From a virus, in IMG/VR virus record IMGVR_UViG_3300010970_000038, positions 1 through 26,941 of that record: a DNA stretch of 26,941 bases. The stretch is one strand, 5' to 3'. Below the pieces are notes generated by a model, which did not search any database, had not been told where the DNA came from, and saw only the letters and a list, made by a program, of their open reading frames with translations. Positions 1 through 7,399 of the stretch are shown here, piece by piece (within the stretch, counting starts at the first letter, position 1; every line of letters begins with the position of its first letter). Position numbers and translations under genes: made by a program.

Positions 1-935
1 TTATTGAGGAAGTTGTTAAGCAAGGCCCTGAAGCAGGTAACAAAATTGCTGAAGCGCTCAAGGCGGCATCTCCTGAAGCAACTACTGAATTGCAAGAACT
101 TTATTACGGCCTAGAAGATGTTTCTAAAAATGGCTTAAATGATCTTGCTAAGCAGATGAGTACATCTACCAGTTTTGCAACTCAAGAAATGATGGACGCT
201 TACAACCAGGTGTCTATTGATCTCAAAGAGTCTTTGGCAGAAGTCAATGCTCAAATGAATGAGGCACTGGCTGAGTCTAATAAGGCTTACTCAGAAGCGA
301 TTGCGCAGGCTGAAAAAGATCGTACTGAAAAAATTGTTTCTGCCAATAAAGCGCTCACAGAGGCTTTGGCTGACTCAAAGGTTGCCTATGATGAAGCGCT
401 GGCAGACGCTACAAAGGCTCTTACAGAGGCTAGGGAGCGCGCACAAAAGGATCTCAGTGAAGGACTTGCAGAGGCTCAGAAAACCCTTCAAGAGGCCCTC
501 CTAGAGGCTCAGAAGGACTATGAGAAGGCTATTGATGAAATCAATAAGTCCACAATGAAAAAACTTGAAGATCTAAAGGCTAAGTTAAGAGAAGTTGCCG
601 CTCTTATGGCGGCTTTAAGTGCGGCTTCTGCGGCGGCGGCAGTTGCTAATGCCCCTAAATTTACGCCAATTATTGCTTCAACAACCCCTGGCGCAGGCGG
701 TTCTACTACTTCAACCAGTACGCAAACAAACATTAGTAATACTTTTGTGGCTACTAAAGTTGATGCTTCAGATGTTCACCTGGCAACTCTTAGCGCTATC
801 AAATACGGTCAAGCGGTTACTGTTCCAACGCAATCAGTAAACACAACAACCCTTGCTGGCATCATGGCGGCTAGTGGAGTCAAATCTAGTACACCAACTG
901 CTCAATCATTAAGCGCTAATTTGAGGGATAGATAA
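1..935 (+). CDS. Tail tape-measure protein, C-terminal part (5' end outside window)
   Basis: The reading frame is open from base 3 to the stop at 933-935, so the gene begins upstream of the window; the TTG at 90 is only an internal codon. What is visible is the C-terminal ~310 residues: a charged alanine-rich helix built of eleven 11-residue repeats (234-596), an alanine-rich hydrophobic stretch, then a Thr/Ser/Asn-rich low-complexity tail. A long coiled coil directly upstream of a distal tail protein fits a tape-measure protein, which sets tail length and is extruded through the tail during DNA ejection. It could instead be a separate coiled-coil minor tail protein, as the N-terminal region cannot be seen. 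The stop overlaps the next start in a TAATG. Confidence 0.7.
   Translation, partial: IEEVVKQGPEAGNKIAEALKAASPEATTELQELYYGLEDVSKNGLNDLAKQMSTSTSFATQEMMDAYNQVSIDLKESLAEVNAQMNEALAESNKAYSEAIAQAEKDRTEKIVSANKALTEALADSKVAYDEALADATKALTEARERAQKDLSEGLAEAQKTLQEALLEAQKDYEKAIDEINKSTMKKLEDLKAKLREVAALMAALSAASAAAAVANAPKFTPIIASTTPGAGGSTTSTSTQTNISNTFVATKVDASDVHLATLSAIKYGQAVTVPTQSVNTTTLAGIMAASGVKSSTPTAQSLSANLRDR
234..596 (+). repeat. Eleven tandem hendecad (11-residue) coiled-coil repeats
   Basis: Translated in the tape-measure frame, this stretch divides exactly into eleven consecutive 11-residue units such as LAESNKAYSEA, LADATKALTEA and LAEAQKTLQEA. Position 1 is nearly always Leu/Ile, position 4 small or hydrophobic, position 8 mostly Leu/Tyr/Met, and position 11 mostly Ala. 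Hendecad spacing (three turns in 11 residues) is known to give almost straight or slightly right-handed coiled coils rather than the usual heptad left-handed coil. The repeats are protein-level; the DNA copies have diverged. Confidence 0.85.
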
Positions 936-1798
936 TGACAACGCTAACGCAGGTTTATTCCTTTTCATTTAACAATCAAACATTTGGTGGTGCGGGATCG
1001 CCGTATCAAATCCTTAGTGTTGATGGCCTTGAGTCTTTGCCTGGTATCCGCAATCAAGATGATAACCGTGGTTATGCAGATGGTATGTTTACAGGCCGTG
1101 ATTTTTTAGCGGGCAGAAGCATCTCAATTATTTTTAATACTTTTGGCACACCTGGCGGCGCATCTGCGCAAACAAATTACAACACAATTCAGAGTATTCT
1201 TTTGCCTCAAACTCAAGGAACTACGCCGCTTTACTTTAAGTTTCCTAACAGCCCTACATCTGAGCAATTTGTTAATGCTCGCGTACGCGCATTGCGTACA
1301 AGCGTAGATCCAAATTACACATACGGATACATTACAAGCCAGGTAGATTTCTTTTGCCCTGATCCTAATTACTACAACAACCTGACCCAAACCGCTGTTA
1401 TGGCTGTTTTAGATCCTGTTGGCCGTACTTACAACCGTATCTATAACTTGGTTTATGGCAACAGCACCAACTCAATTCAAACCACAATTTCTAACATTGG
1501 GTGGGCTACTACCTATCCTGTTATTAGTTTAGTTGGCCCAATCATTGACCCTATTTTGGGCAATGTGACAACCAACAATTACCTTAATTTTACTTGCACT
1601 TTGAACTCAGCCCAAACACTTGTTGTGGATTTATACAATAAACTTGTTACGCTGAATGGGCAACCTGCTCGTAATTTATTAACATCAGGAACTTGGTTTG
1701 CCGCACCGCCAGGCAATTCAATTTTTTCTTTGTACGGTACAGGAACAGCGGCAAATGTTACAGCGGCTACGGTAACATGGAACTCTGCATACATTTAG
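935..1798 (+). CDS. Distal tail (Dit-like) / minor tail protein
   Basis: A 287-residue protein immediately after the tape-measure gene, the usual siphophage position of the distal tail protein that forms the hub between tail tube and tip. The N-terminal half has the beta-rich layout of this family: an early FNNQTFGG strand, a GRDFLAGRSISIIFNT segment around residues 54-69, and a conserved-looking PDPNYYNN stretch that normally closes the first domain. The C-terminal half (a FTCTLNSAQTLVVDL segment followed by NGQPARN) resembles the second domain of actinophage minor tail proteins. Start codon ATG overlaps the upstream stop. Assignment rests on position and motif layout, not on a database match. 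Confidence 0.7.
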   Translation: MTTLTQVYSFSFNNQTFGGAGSPYQILSVDGLESLPGIRNQDDNRGYADGMFTGRDFLAGRSISIIFNTFGTPGGASAQTNYNTIQSILLPQTQGTTPLYFKFPNSPTSEQFVNARVRALRTSVDPNYTYGYITSQVDFFCPDPNYYNNLTQTAVMAVLDPVGRTYNRIYNLVYGNSTNSIQTTISNIGWATTYPVISLVGPIIDPILGNVTTNNYLNFTCTLNSAQTLVVDLYNKLVTLNGQPARNLLTSGTWFAAPPGNSIFSLYGTGTAANVTAATVTWNSAYI

Positions 1799-1806
1799 GA
1801 GCATAA

Positions 1807-2487
1807 ATGGCACTACGCACACCGCCTAGTTGGTTACAAAACGGATCTCACCCTGCGGAAAATGACCGTTTAACAATGCAGGCTATTTGGGCAACAACAG
1901 GCATTGTTAATTCTTCATCATTGCTTGTTACTGCCAACTCACCTTTAGGTATGAGCGTTCTTGTTGAAGATGGTTGGTGCGTCATCATTGGTGACTATCA
2001 AGCCAACATGGGTGTTTACACTGTTTACAATGATGCAACCGTTACTCTTACAATTGCAACGGCAGATCCAACAAATCCGCGCATTGATTTAGTATGCGCC
2101 ACGGTTCAAGATAGTTATTACACAGGATCGGCAGATGATGTAATTCTTCAAGTAGTCACAGGAACACCTGCAAGTTCTCCTGTTGCACCTGCACTTCCTG
2201 ATAACTCAATTTCATTGGCTACGGTCACGGTAGGCGCTGGCGTTGGTCAAATTAACAGCGGAAACATTACAGACACACGCGTTCTTACAACAACCAACAT
2301 GCCTATTGGTGACATTTCTGCGGTAAACGCTGGTACAGGATTAACAGGCGGCGGATCAACTGGATCAGTCACGCTTGCTATTGATGGCAATGCTACAATT
2401 TCCGCACAAGATTTTATTGCAAACATTCCTAATGGGATTGGTTCAGTAAATGATTATTCAACCTTACTAATGATGGGAGCGTTGTAA
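1807..2487 (+). CDS. Baseplate / receptor-binding minor tail protein
   Basis: A 226-residue structural protein. The N-terminal ~160 residues (PPSWLQNGSHPAENDR near the start, NPRIDLVCATV about residues 96-106, PDNSISLATVTVG about 140-152) follow a layout seen at the N-termini of actinophage baseplate or tail-fibre proteins. A GTGLTGGGSTGSVTLAI segment typical of phage fibre shafts follows, and a short C-terminus ends LLMMGAL. That ending resembles the ends of the fibre proteins at 21044 and 24268. It starts 8 bases after the previous gene, preceded by a GGAG. Probable role: tail-tip adhesion; target unknown. Confidence 0.6.
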   Translation: MALRTPPSWLQNGSHPAENDRLTMQAIWATTGIVNSSSLLVTANSPLGMSVLVEDGWCVIIGDYQANMGVYTVYNDATVTLTIATADPTNPRIDLVCATVQDSYYTGSADDVILQVVTGTPASSPVAPALPDNSISLATVTVGAGVGQINSGNITDTRVLTTTNMPIGDISAVNAGTGLTGGGSTGSVTLAIDGNATISAQDFIANIPNGIGSVNDYSTLLMMGAL

Positions 2488-2490
2488 AAA

Positions 2491-2796
2491 ATGGCAACGA
2501 CAACAAGCGTATTATTTAGAGGTGCGGCTACAACAAACACCGCAACAACTCTTTACACAGTGCCTTCTTCAACAACAACTGTTGTAACAAACATTGTGGC
2601 AACTAATACTTCAGGATCAGCACAAACTTTTACTTTGGCTCTCAATGGAACAGCCCTTGCAACAGCGGTAAGCATTGCGGCTAACTCATCTTCATTTATT
2701 GATCTAAAGCAAGTTTTAGCGACAACCAACACAATTACAGGTGGCGCTTCTGCAACTTCCGTAAATTTCCACATCAGCGGCGTTCAGATTTCCTAA
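2491..2796 (+). CDS. Small beta-sandwich virion protein (paralogue-like to 23939)
   Basis: A 101-residue Thr/Ala/Ser-rich protein, lacking membrane segments, with predicted alternating beta strands. It carries TTLYTVPSSTTTVVTNIVA at about residues 20-38, matched in the protein at 23939 by TTLYTVPGATQAIVSTINV, and both end in a strand followed by an F-x-x-x-G-x-x-I-type close. Similar short proteins lie among fibre and decoration genes in environmental phages. The start is three bases after the previous stop, with GGGAGC as ribosome site. Probably a virion decoration or fibre-associated protein; the exact role is unknown. Confidence 0.55.
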   Translation: MATTTSVLFRGAATTNTATTLYTVPSSTTTVVTNIVATNTSGSAQTFTLALNGTALATAVSIAANSSSFIDLKQVLATTNTITGGASATSVNFHISGVQIS

Positions 2797-2808
2797 AGGA
2801 GAATAATC

Positions 2809-3699
2809 ATGGCTATTCAAACAATTCCTGCCCCTGGCAGTGGAGTAACGCAAAAAGTTCAAGAATTTACAAGCACTGGCACATTTACCGTACCTTCAAA
2901 CTGCACATCTGTTGATGTTTTTTTAGTTGGCGGTGGCGGCGGTGCTGGTTCTGCGCGCACTAGCACGAACAACCCAAACATTACCGCGGGTGGCGGTGGT
3001 GGCGGTGGTGCAGTTGTTAAGCGCACATTGTTAGTAACCGCTGGTTCTTCTTACACGGTAACAATTGGTGCAGGTGGCACAGGTGGCAACAATGCCGCAG
3101 GTGCAGTTGGTTCAGATACTACATTTGGTTCTCTTGCAACCGCTTATGGCGGCGGTGGCGGTGCTGGTATGAACAGCAATACGCCTTTGTATTCAACTCC
3201 AAGAGCAACTGGTGGTGGTGGTGCGTATAACGCAAACGGTAACTATTACGCAACAGGTGGCGCGGGTGGAAGTTCAGGCGGTGCGGCTAATGACATTGCA
3301 CCCGCTATTGTTACAACAAGTACAACTACTTCGCATTTGAACCCAAATGCTACCTCAGTTATTTTTAATGGTGGCATAGGTGGTTACGGAACTAATGGTG
3401 CGGCCCCCTGGACACGCGTGAGTTTTCCTGGTTATGCAATTGACGGTTACGGCGGTGGTGGCGCTGGCGGAAACCTTTATGACTCTACCGATACGAGTTC
3501 TTTGGTATTTGGAGTAGCCTATACTCCAGGTGCAATAGGACTTTACAATACTAAGCCTATGAGTGCTAATGGAACTTCCGCAACTGCTAATACAGGTCAC
3601 GGCGGTGGTGGTGGTGCTGCTACAACTAACAGTTCAAACCAATTAGGTACAGGCGGCAATGGTGGTTCAGGTTACGCAAGAATAGTGTATTGGAGTTAA
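2809..3699 (+). CDS. Glycine-rich tail adhesin-like protein
   Basis: A 296-residue protein. Residues about 16-42 (VQEFTSTGTFTVPSNCTSVD) form a beta strand pair typical of the opening of glycine-rich phage fibre domains, and the rest is dominated by runs of Gly (VGGGGGAG, GGGGGGGAVV, YGGGGGAG, GGGGAGGN). Gly-rich domains of this sort occur in phage tail-tip adhesins, where stacked polyglycine helices carry variable receptor-contacting loops. The non-Gly stretches between the Gly runs (around residues 45-57, 122-150 and 160-215) would be those loops. A ribosome site AAAGGAG lies 9 bases before the ATG. Likely host recognition, by inference from composition and location. Confidence 0.6.
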   Translation: MAIQTIPAPGSGVTQKVQEFTSTGTFTVPSNCTSVDVFLVGGGGGAGSARTSTNNPNITAGGGGGGGAVVKRTLLVTAGSSYTVTIGAGGTGGNNAAGAVGSDTTFGSLATAYGGGGGAGMNSNTPLYSTPRATGGGGAYNANGNYYATGGAGGSSGGAANDIAPAIVTTSTTTSHLNPNATSVIFNGGIGGYGTNGAAPWTRVSFPGYAIDGYGGGGAGGNLYDSTDTSSLVFGVAYTPGAIGLYNTKPMSANGTSATANTGHGGGGGAATTNSSNQLGTGGNGGSGYARIVYWS

Positions 3700-3701
3700 T
3701 A

Positions 3702-4082
3702 ATGGCACATTTTGCAGAATTAGATAAAAACAATAAAGTATTAAGAGTTGTAGTTATTTCTAATGACGAAACTCACGGTACTGACGGTGTAGAAAATGAA
3801 GCGCTAGGGATTGCTTTTTGCAAATCTCTTTTTGGATCTGATACTAATTGGGTGCAAACTTCTTACAGCGGAAGTATGCGCCATAAATTTGCTGGCGCTG
3901 GTGATGTGTTTGATGTTAAAAGAAATGCTTTCATCACTCCAAGCCAATACGCTTCTTGGGTATTAGATGAAGAAACTTTATCTTACAATCCACCTGTTGC
4001 TTATCCTTCTGAAGATGGATTTTTCCTATGGAATGAAGAAACCGTTTCTTGGGTTGAGGAAACACCAACAGCGATAGAGTAA
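3702..4082 (+). CDS. Conserved environmental-phage structural-region protein
   Basis: A 126-residue protein that I recognise as a type common in aquatic phages. It opens MAHFAELDKNNKVLRVVV, carries GIAFCKSLFG and WVQTSYSGSMRHKFAGAGDVFD, and then has repeated proline and tryptophan segments (SWVLDEETLSYNPP, LWNEETVSWVEE). No function is established for this family that I know of; its place among tail and fibre genes suggests a virion or tail-assembly role. The ATG at 3702 is chosen over an in-frame TTG at 3690 because a GGAG sits six bases before it and the family starts at this residue. Confidence 0.6.
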   Translation: MAHFAELDKNNKVLRVVVISNDETHGTDGVENEALGIAFCKSLFGSDTNWVQTSYSGSMRHKFAGAGDVFDVKRNAFITPSQYASWVLDEETLSYNPPVAYPSEDGFFLWNEETVSWVEETPTAIE

Positions 4083-4086
4083 CGGT

Positions 4087-5199
4087 ATGGCTACAACCTA
4101 CCGTTATCTGTTTGTGGATCTACTCAGCAATACAATTATTGCTGAGTTGCCACTTACAGGCGTTGGCTTTACGCAACAGTTAAATCAGGCTGGCACTTTT
4201 CAAGGTCATCTTCTTTTATCAGGCGTAAACGCTAATCAATACAATGTTGATCTTTCAACTATCCCTGCTCACTGCGGTATGTATGTAGATCGTGATGGCA
4301 TTTTGGTATGGGGTGGAGTCATTTGGGGGCGCTCATACAACAGCACCTCACAAACTCTTACCTTCAGCGCGCAAGAATGGATCTCATACTTTGATCACAG
4401 GCGCGTAACTCAAGATGTTGAATTTACAAACATTGATCAGTTAGTAATTGCTAAAACTCTTATTGAAGATGCTCAAGCGGCTACATACGGAAACATCAAT
4501 GTTGGCTATAACTCTGCGGGTCAAACAACATCAGGTGTTTTAGTTAGTCGCACCTATTACAACTATGAATTCAAAAATGTGTTTCAGGCTATTCAAGATC
4601 TTAGCCGTCAAGGAGATGGTTTTGATTTTGCTATTGATGTTGAGTATGACAGTGGTACAGGCTTGCCCGCTAAGTATTTCAACACTTACTTTCCACGCTC
4701 AGGCGAAATTTACAGCGCTGGCAATCTCAACACACCAGTGTTTATTTTTCCTGCGGGAAACATTGTTGAGTATGAATACCCTGAAGATGGTTCAGTTGTA
4801 GCCAATACTGTTTACGCATTAGGTGCTGGATCTAATGAAGGAAAACAAATTGCAACAGGGCAAGATTTAACTTTTCTCAATGATGGTTGGGCGTTATTAG
4901 AAACAACCGCTAACTATTCAGACATTACGGATCAAACAGTTTTGCAAGAATTAGCAAACGCTCAAGCAATTGCAACTTCCTATCCGCCTGTTGTACTTAA
5001 AATTGTTGTGCCTGCGTTTGTTGATCCTGTATTTGGTACTTACGCCGTAGGAGATGACACCCGCATTATTATTACAGATAGCCGTTTTCCTAACACGCTA
5101 GATGAGATTTACCGCATTGTTGGTTTGACTGTTCAACCAGGTGAAGATGGCCCTGAGCGCGTAACCTTGACCCTTGCACAAGGAGCGGGAGAAGCGTAA
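4087..5199 (+). CDS. Minor tail protein (tail-tip hub, Tal-like N-terminal type)
   Basis: A 370-residue protein beginning TYRYLFVDLLSNTIIAELPLTG, a start typical of actinophage minor tail proteins. It has the GMYVDRDGILVWGGVIWGR segment (about residues 61-79) and SQTLTFSAQEW (about 88-98) seen in hub proteins with the two beta-barrel fold related to phage gp27/Tal. The C-terminal DEIYRIVGLTVQPGEDGPE followed by RVTLTLA also matches that family's end. Expected to sit at the tail tip under the distal tail protein. The stop overlaps the next start as TAATG. Confidence 0.65.
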   Translation: MATTYRYLFVDLLSNTIIAELPLTGVGFTQQLNQAGTFQGHLLLSGVNANQYNVDLSTIPAHCGMYVDRDGILVWGGVIWGRSYNSTSQTLTFSAQEWISYFDHRRVTQDVEFTNIDQLVIAKTLIEDAQAATYGNINVGYNSAGQTTSGVLVSRTYYNYEFKNVFQAIQDLSRQGDGFDFAIDVEYDSGTGLPAKYFNTYFPRSGEIYSAGNLNTPVFIFPAGNIVEYEYPEDGSVVANTVYALGAGSNEGKQIATGQDLTFLNDGWALLETTANYSDITDQTVLQELANAQAIATSYPPVVLKIVVPAFVDPVFGTYAVGDDTRIIITDSRFPNTLDEIYRIVGLTVQPGEDGPERVTLTLAQGAGEA

Positions 5200-5414
5200 T
5201 GCCATACATCAATCAACCAATTGACTTGCAAAGAATGTTTGCAGACATCAACAACCGCTTAAATAAACTTGAAACCGCTACGCGTTTTACATTTCCCAAT
5301 GTAACTTCTGATCCAACTTATCCGCGCATTGGTGATGCATGGTTAAACATTACAACTAACCAGGCAAAAATTGTGGATAGTGCTGGAATTGTTCGCATCA
5401 TTAGTTGGACATAA
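5199..5414 (+). CDS. Short tail-region protein, function unknown
   Basis: A 71-residue protein with an N-terminal short amphipathic helix (residues about 6-26, DLQRMFADINNRLNKLETAT) and a C-terminal beta part. The latter includes YPRIGDAWLNITTNQAKIVD, a pattern frequent at the C-termini of phage fibre proteins where a small domain caps a trimer. Translationally coupled to the minor tail gene upstream. Probably a tail-tip or fibre accessory protein. Confidence 0.5.
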   Translation: MPYINQPIDLQRMFADINNRLNKLETATRFTFPNVTSDPTYPRIGDAWLNITTNQAKIVDSAGIVRIISWT

Positions 5415-5430
5415 TTGGTAACATTTTCTT

Positions 5431-5670
5431 GTGGAAATAACATTAGACACTAGCCTTGCCCTGGCTCAACTTGTGGCGTTATTACTTGGCGGCTTTAAGA
5501 TTTGGCGCAAGATAGACACACGGCTAACCGCGCAAGATAACAAATTGGCAAAAATTGAATACGCTTTGTTTAATGATGGCCGCGGTATGGAACAGCAATT
5601 AAAAGAAGTTCACAAAAACCAACAAGCAGTCATTGTTGATCTTGCCGTATTGAAAGCAAAAAGTGTATAA
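5431..5670 (+). CDS. Small membrane-anchored coiled-coil protein of lysis region
   Basis: A 79-residue protein with GTG start (5431). Residues about 7-24 (SLALAQLVALLLGGFKIW) are a single membrane segment; the rest is a charged helix likely to form a coiled coil (KIDTRLTAQDNKLAKIEY, then LKEVHKNQQAVIVDLAVLK). Small proteins of this form lie beside holin and endolysin genes in many environmental phages. It may be a holin accessory or a spanin-like inner membrane component paired with the next lipoprotein; that pairing is inference. The 3' end overlaps the lipoprotein start by 8 bases. Confidence 0.5.
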   Translation: MEITLDTSLALAQLVALLLGGFKIWRKIDTRLTAQDNKLAKIEYALFNDGRGMEQQLKEVHKNQQAVIVDLAVLKAKSV

Positions 5671-5854
5671 GGCAATAACGGGAAGCATAGCGTTATCAAT
5701 TTTATTAAGCGGGTGCGGCTACCAGGGTTGGGTTCGCTACCCTTGTCAGGAATTTGAAAACTGGCAAAAGTCAGAGTGCAACCCACCGCAGTGCGAAGCA
5801 ATTGGACAATGTACAAAAGATTTACTTCCTGAAGTGGACACGGTAAATGGCTAG
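5663..5854 (+). CDS. Small lipoprotein of lysis cassette
   Basis: A 63-residue protein with GTG start. Residues 1-18 form a lipoprotein signal (YKAITGSIALSILLSGC) with lipobox LSGC, so the mature protein would be lipid-anchored at its first cysteine and only ~46 residues long. It is rich in cysteine (six in all, CxxF...C...C...C...C), suggesting disulfides outside the cytoplasm. In Gram-negative phages a small lipoprotein beside the holin is often the outer spanin (Rz1); here the inferred host lacks a Gram-negative outer membrane, so the role is open. Overlaps the genes on both sides. Confidence 0.55.
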   Translation: MYKAITGSIALSILLSGCGYQGWVRYPCQEFENWQKSECNPPQCEAIGQCTKDLLPEVDTVNG

Positions 5855-6137
5855 ACGAAAATTCACACCTGAAGAATTACATGCGCGGTTAATTGTGACC
5901 ATTGGAATAATCCTTGCGATTGTTTTTGCGCTATCAGTTGGAAGCATGTTGTATGCCTTGCTGTTTATCACTCAGCCAATGGCACAAGCCCCTAATGATG
6001 CGGCTTTTATTGATCTTGTTTCTACCCTATGCGTATTCCTTACAGGCACACTTTCAGGCATTTTGTCTGCCAATGGACTAAAATCCAAACCAAAACCACA
6101 GGAGGGAAAAGAAGATGAGCCTCAACAAAGTCATTGA
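5847..6137 (+). CDS. Putative holin
   Basis: A 96-residue protein with two predicted membrane helices (about residues 16-41, VTIGIILAIVFALSVGSMLY onward, and 53-73, AAFIDLVSTLCVFLTGTLSG), a charged N-terminus, and a strongly hydrophilic lysine/glutamate-rich C-terminal tail. That is the profile of a class II-type holin that forms membrane lesions to release or activate the endolysin. The endolysin gene starts inside its 3' end with its own ribosome site (AGGAGGG), so the two are translationally linked. Confidence 0.65.
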   Translation: MARRKFTPEELHARLIVTIGIILAIVFALSVGSMLYALLFITQPMAQAPNDAAFIDLVSTLCVFLTGTLSGILSANGLKSKPKPQEGKEDEPQQSH

Positions 6138-6582
6138 ACTTTGCGAAGCATCAGTTAATTACACAGAAGGCCCAAACAATGACACCACATTTGGTAAATG
6201 GTTTGGCTTAAACAATCAACCCTGGTGCGCAATGTCTGCATCAAAAATGTATTTTGATGCTGGAATTATTGGGTCAGTAGCCAACACAAAAAAGGGGTTT
6301 GCCTCTTGTGATGCATGGTTAAAGTACCTAACAAAGAACAACCAACTTGTGCCTATTGGCCAGGCAAAGCGCGGAGATCTTGTATTTTTTCAATTTGATG
6401 AAGATGCTCAACCTGATCATGTGGGCATTGTTAAGTTCCACCATACAACGCTCAAGTACCTACAAGTATTTGAGGGCAATACTTCTTCAGGTAAATCAGG
6501 TAGCCAGTCAAACGGTGATGGTTTTTACCTCAAGAAGCGTGACTACAAAACAATCATGGCGGTAGCCCGCCCAAAGGAGTAA
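6115..6582 (+). CDS. CHAP-domain endolysin (peptidoglycan amidase/endopeptidase)
   Basis: A 155-residue single-domain lysin. The CHAP catalytic layout is visible: Cys38 in the motif NNQPWCAMS, His102 in PDHVGIVKF, and Glu120/Asn122 in VFEGNTSSG, together with the RGDLVFF strand at about 86-92. CHAP enzymes cut peptide or amide bonds of peptidoglycan. There is no signal peptide and no separate cell-wall-binding domain, so release should depend on the overlapping holin upstream. Ribosome site AGGAGGG lies 8 bases before the ATG. Confidence 0.8.
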   Translation: MSLNKVIELCEASVNYTEGPNNDTTFGKWFGLNNQPWCAMSASKMYFDAGIIGSVANTKKGFASCDAWLKYLTKNNQLVPIGQAKRGDLVFFQFDEDAQPDHVGIVKFHHTTLKYLQVFEGNTSSGKSGSQSNGDGFYLKKRDYKTIMAVARPKE

Positions 6583-6584
6583 CA

Positions 6585-6842
6585 ATGGAACAGAAGCACC
6601 TAGACATGTTGAAATCAGCAATCCGCCACTTTGCAATTACTGCGGCGGCACTTTATGCGGCAGGCGTTAAAGATCTATCAGCGCTTGCATTTGCAACAGC
6701 GGCGGCAGTTGTTGGCCCTGCAATCCGCGGCATTGATAAGAAAGACCCTGCATTTGGTTTGGTTGCAGATCTAGTAACAACAGAGATTGACAAGTTGGCA
6801 AAGGCAAGCAAGAAGCCCGCGGCAAAAAAGAAAACGAAGTAG
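6585..6842 (+). CDS. Small hydrophobic protein, possible second holin
   Basis: An 85-residue protein. Residues about 14-48 are alanine-rich and hydrophobic (ITAAALYAAGVKDLSALAFA, then TAAAVVGPAIRG) and could make one or two short membrane helices, followed by a very basic lysine-rich end (ASKKPAAKKKTK). It starts two bases after the endolysin stop with ribosome site AAAGGAG. Position and composition suggest a holin-like or lysis-regulating protein. It ends the late operon: the next feature is a terminator. Confidence 0.5.
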   Translation: MEQKHLDMLKSAIRHFAITAAALYAAGVKDLSALAFATAAAVVGPAIRGIDKKDPAFGLVADLVTTEIDKLAKASKKPAAKKKTK

Positions 6843-6848
6843 TGAACT

Positions 6849-6870
6849 GGCCCGCTAACGCGGGCCTTTT
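6849..6870 (+). terminator. Rho-independent terminator after the lysis cassette
   Basis: Perfect 7-bp stem GGCCCGC (6849-6855) / GCGGGCC (6860-6866) with loop TAAC, followed by TTTT and a further T-rich stretch. It begins seven bases after the stop of the last lysis gene and separates the late tail/lysis operon from the next gene set, whose first start is only 36 bases further on. Confidence 0.85.
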
Positions 6871-6905
6871 TACTTTGCGGTACGCTTCTCGTAGGAGGTA
6901 AGGCA

Positions 6906-7157
6906 ATGGCATTAGAAAACGCGTTTAACGAAATTATCAGCAAGAGGGTAGCGGGCCGTTTATTAAGCAACCAGTGCGCCTACAAATCACTGTATGACTC
7001 ACTTAGCGAAAAAGATCAACAAACATTAGATAAAGCATGGGAGAAAAATTACCCTGTTAATTTGATTGTTCAGGCTTTGAGATCTGAAGGCCATAAATGC
7101 AGTTCTGACACCATCAGAGTTCACAGGAATGGTTCTTGCAGGTGTACAAAAGAGTAG
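6906..7157 (+). CDS. Small HTH-type DNA-binding protein, hypothetical
   Basis: An 83-residue basic, helical protein ending with LIVQALRSEGHKCSSDTIRV followed by HRNGSCRCTK. The ALRSEGH...SSDTIRVHR part has the pattern of a helix-turn-helix recognition segment and is typical of small actinophage proteins that follow the lysis genes. The cysteines near the end could bind a metal. Excellent ribosome site TAGGAGG, 7 bases before the ATG. DNA or target unknown. Confidence 0.55.
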   Translation: MALENAFNEIISKRVAGRLLSNQCAYKSLYDSLSEKDQQTLDKAWEKNYPVNLIVQALRSEGHKCSSDTIRVHRNGSCRCTKE

Positions 7158-7399
7158 AGGAAGTTCTTGATGATCGCCAAAATGAATACGGTAGCGCTCG
7201 CAAGAATTTCACGGCCATAGGCCGCATGTGGGGTGCGCTTTTAGACATTGAGGACATTGATCCTGCCATTGTTGCGTTGATGTTTGATGCCGCAAAGTCA
7301 GTGCGGATCACTGCAAATTTAGAACATGAAGATAGTTGGATAGACAAAGAAGGCTACACACACCACGGCAAGGAGATCGTGTTCACAAATGAGCCTTGA
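7136..7399 (+). CDS. DUF6378-like small protein
   Basis: An 87-residue protein with the layout of a family I know as DUF6378: an R-x-x-x-YGSARKNF opening, GRMWGALL, and VALMFDAAKSVRITAN followed by DSWIDKEGYT. The family is found in phages and has a helical fold thought to relate to MazG-type nucleotide pyrophosphohydrolases, but the activity is not established. The start is uncertain: TTG at 7136 has AGGA eight bases upstream, whereas GTG at 7142 is in the same frame with poorer spacing. The first 22 bases overlap the upstream gene. Confidence 0.6.
   Translation: MQVYKRVEEVLDDRQNEYGSARKNFTAIGRMWGALLDIEDIDPAIVALMFDAAKSVRITANLEHEDSWIDKEGYTHHGKEIVFTNEP

Noticed and set aside
90-935. TTG at 90 as the true start of the first gene
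   Set aside because: The frame is open back to the first bases of the window with the same helical composition and no ribosome site at 90.
2809-3699. Diversity-generating retroelement variable region in the glycine-rich or collagen fibre genes
   Set aside because: No reverse transcriptase gene or template/variable repeat pair was seen in the window.
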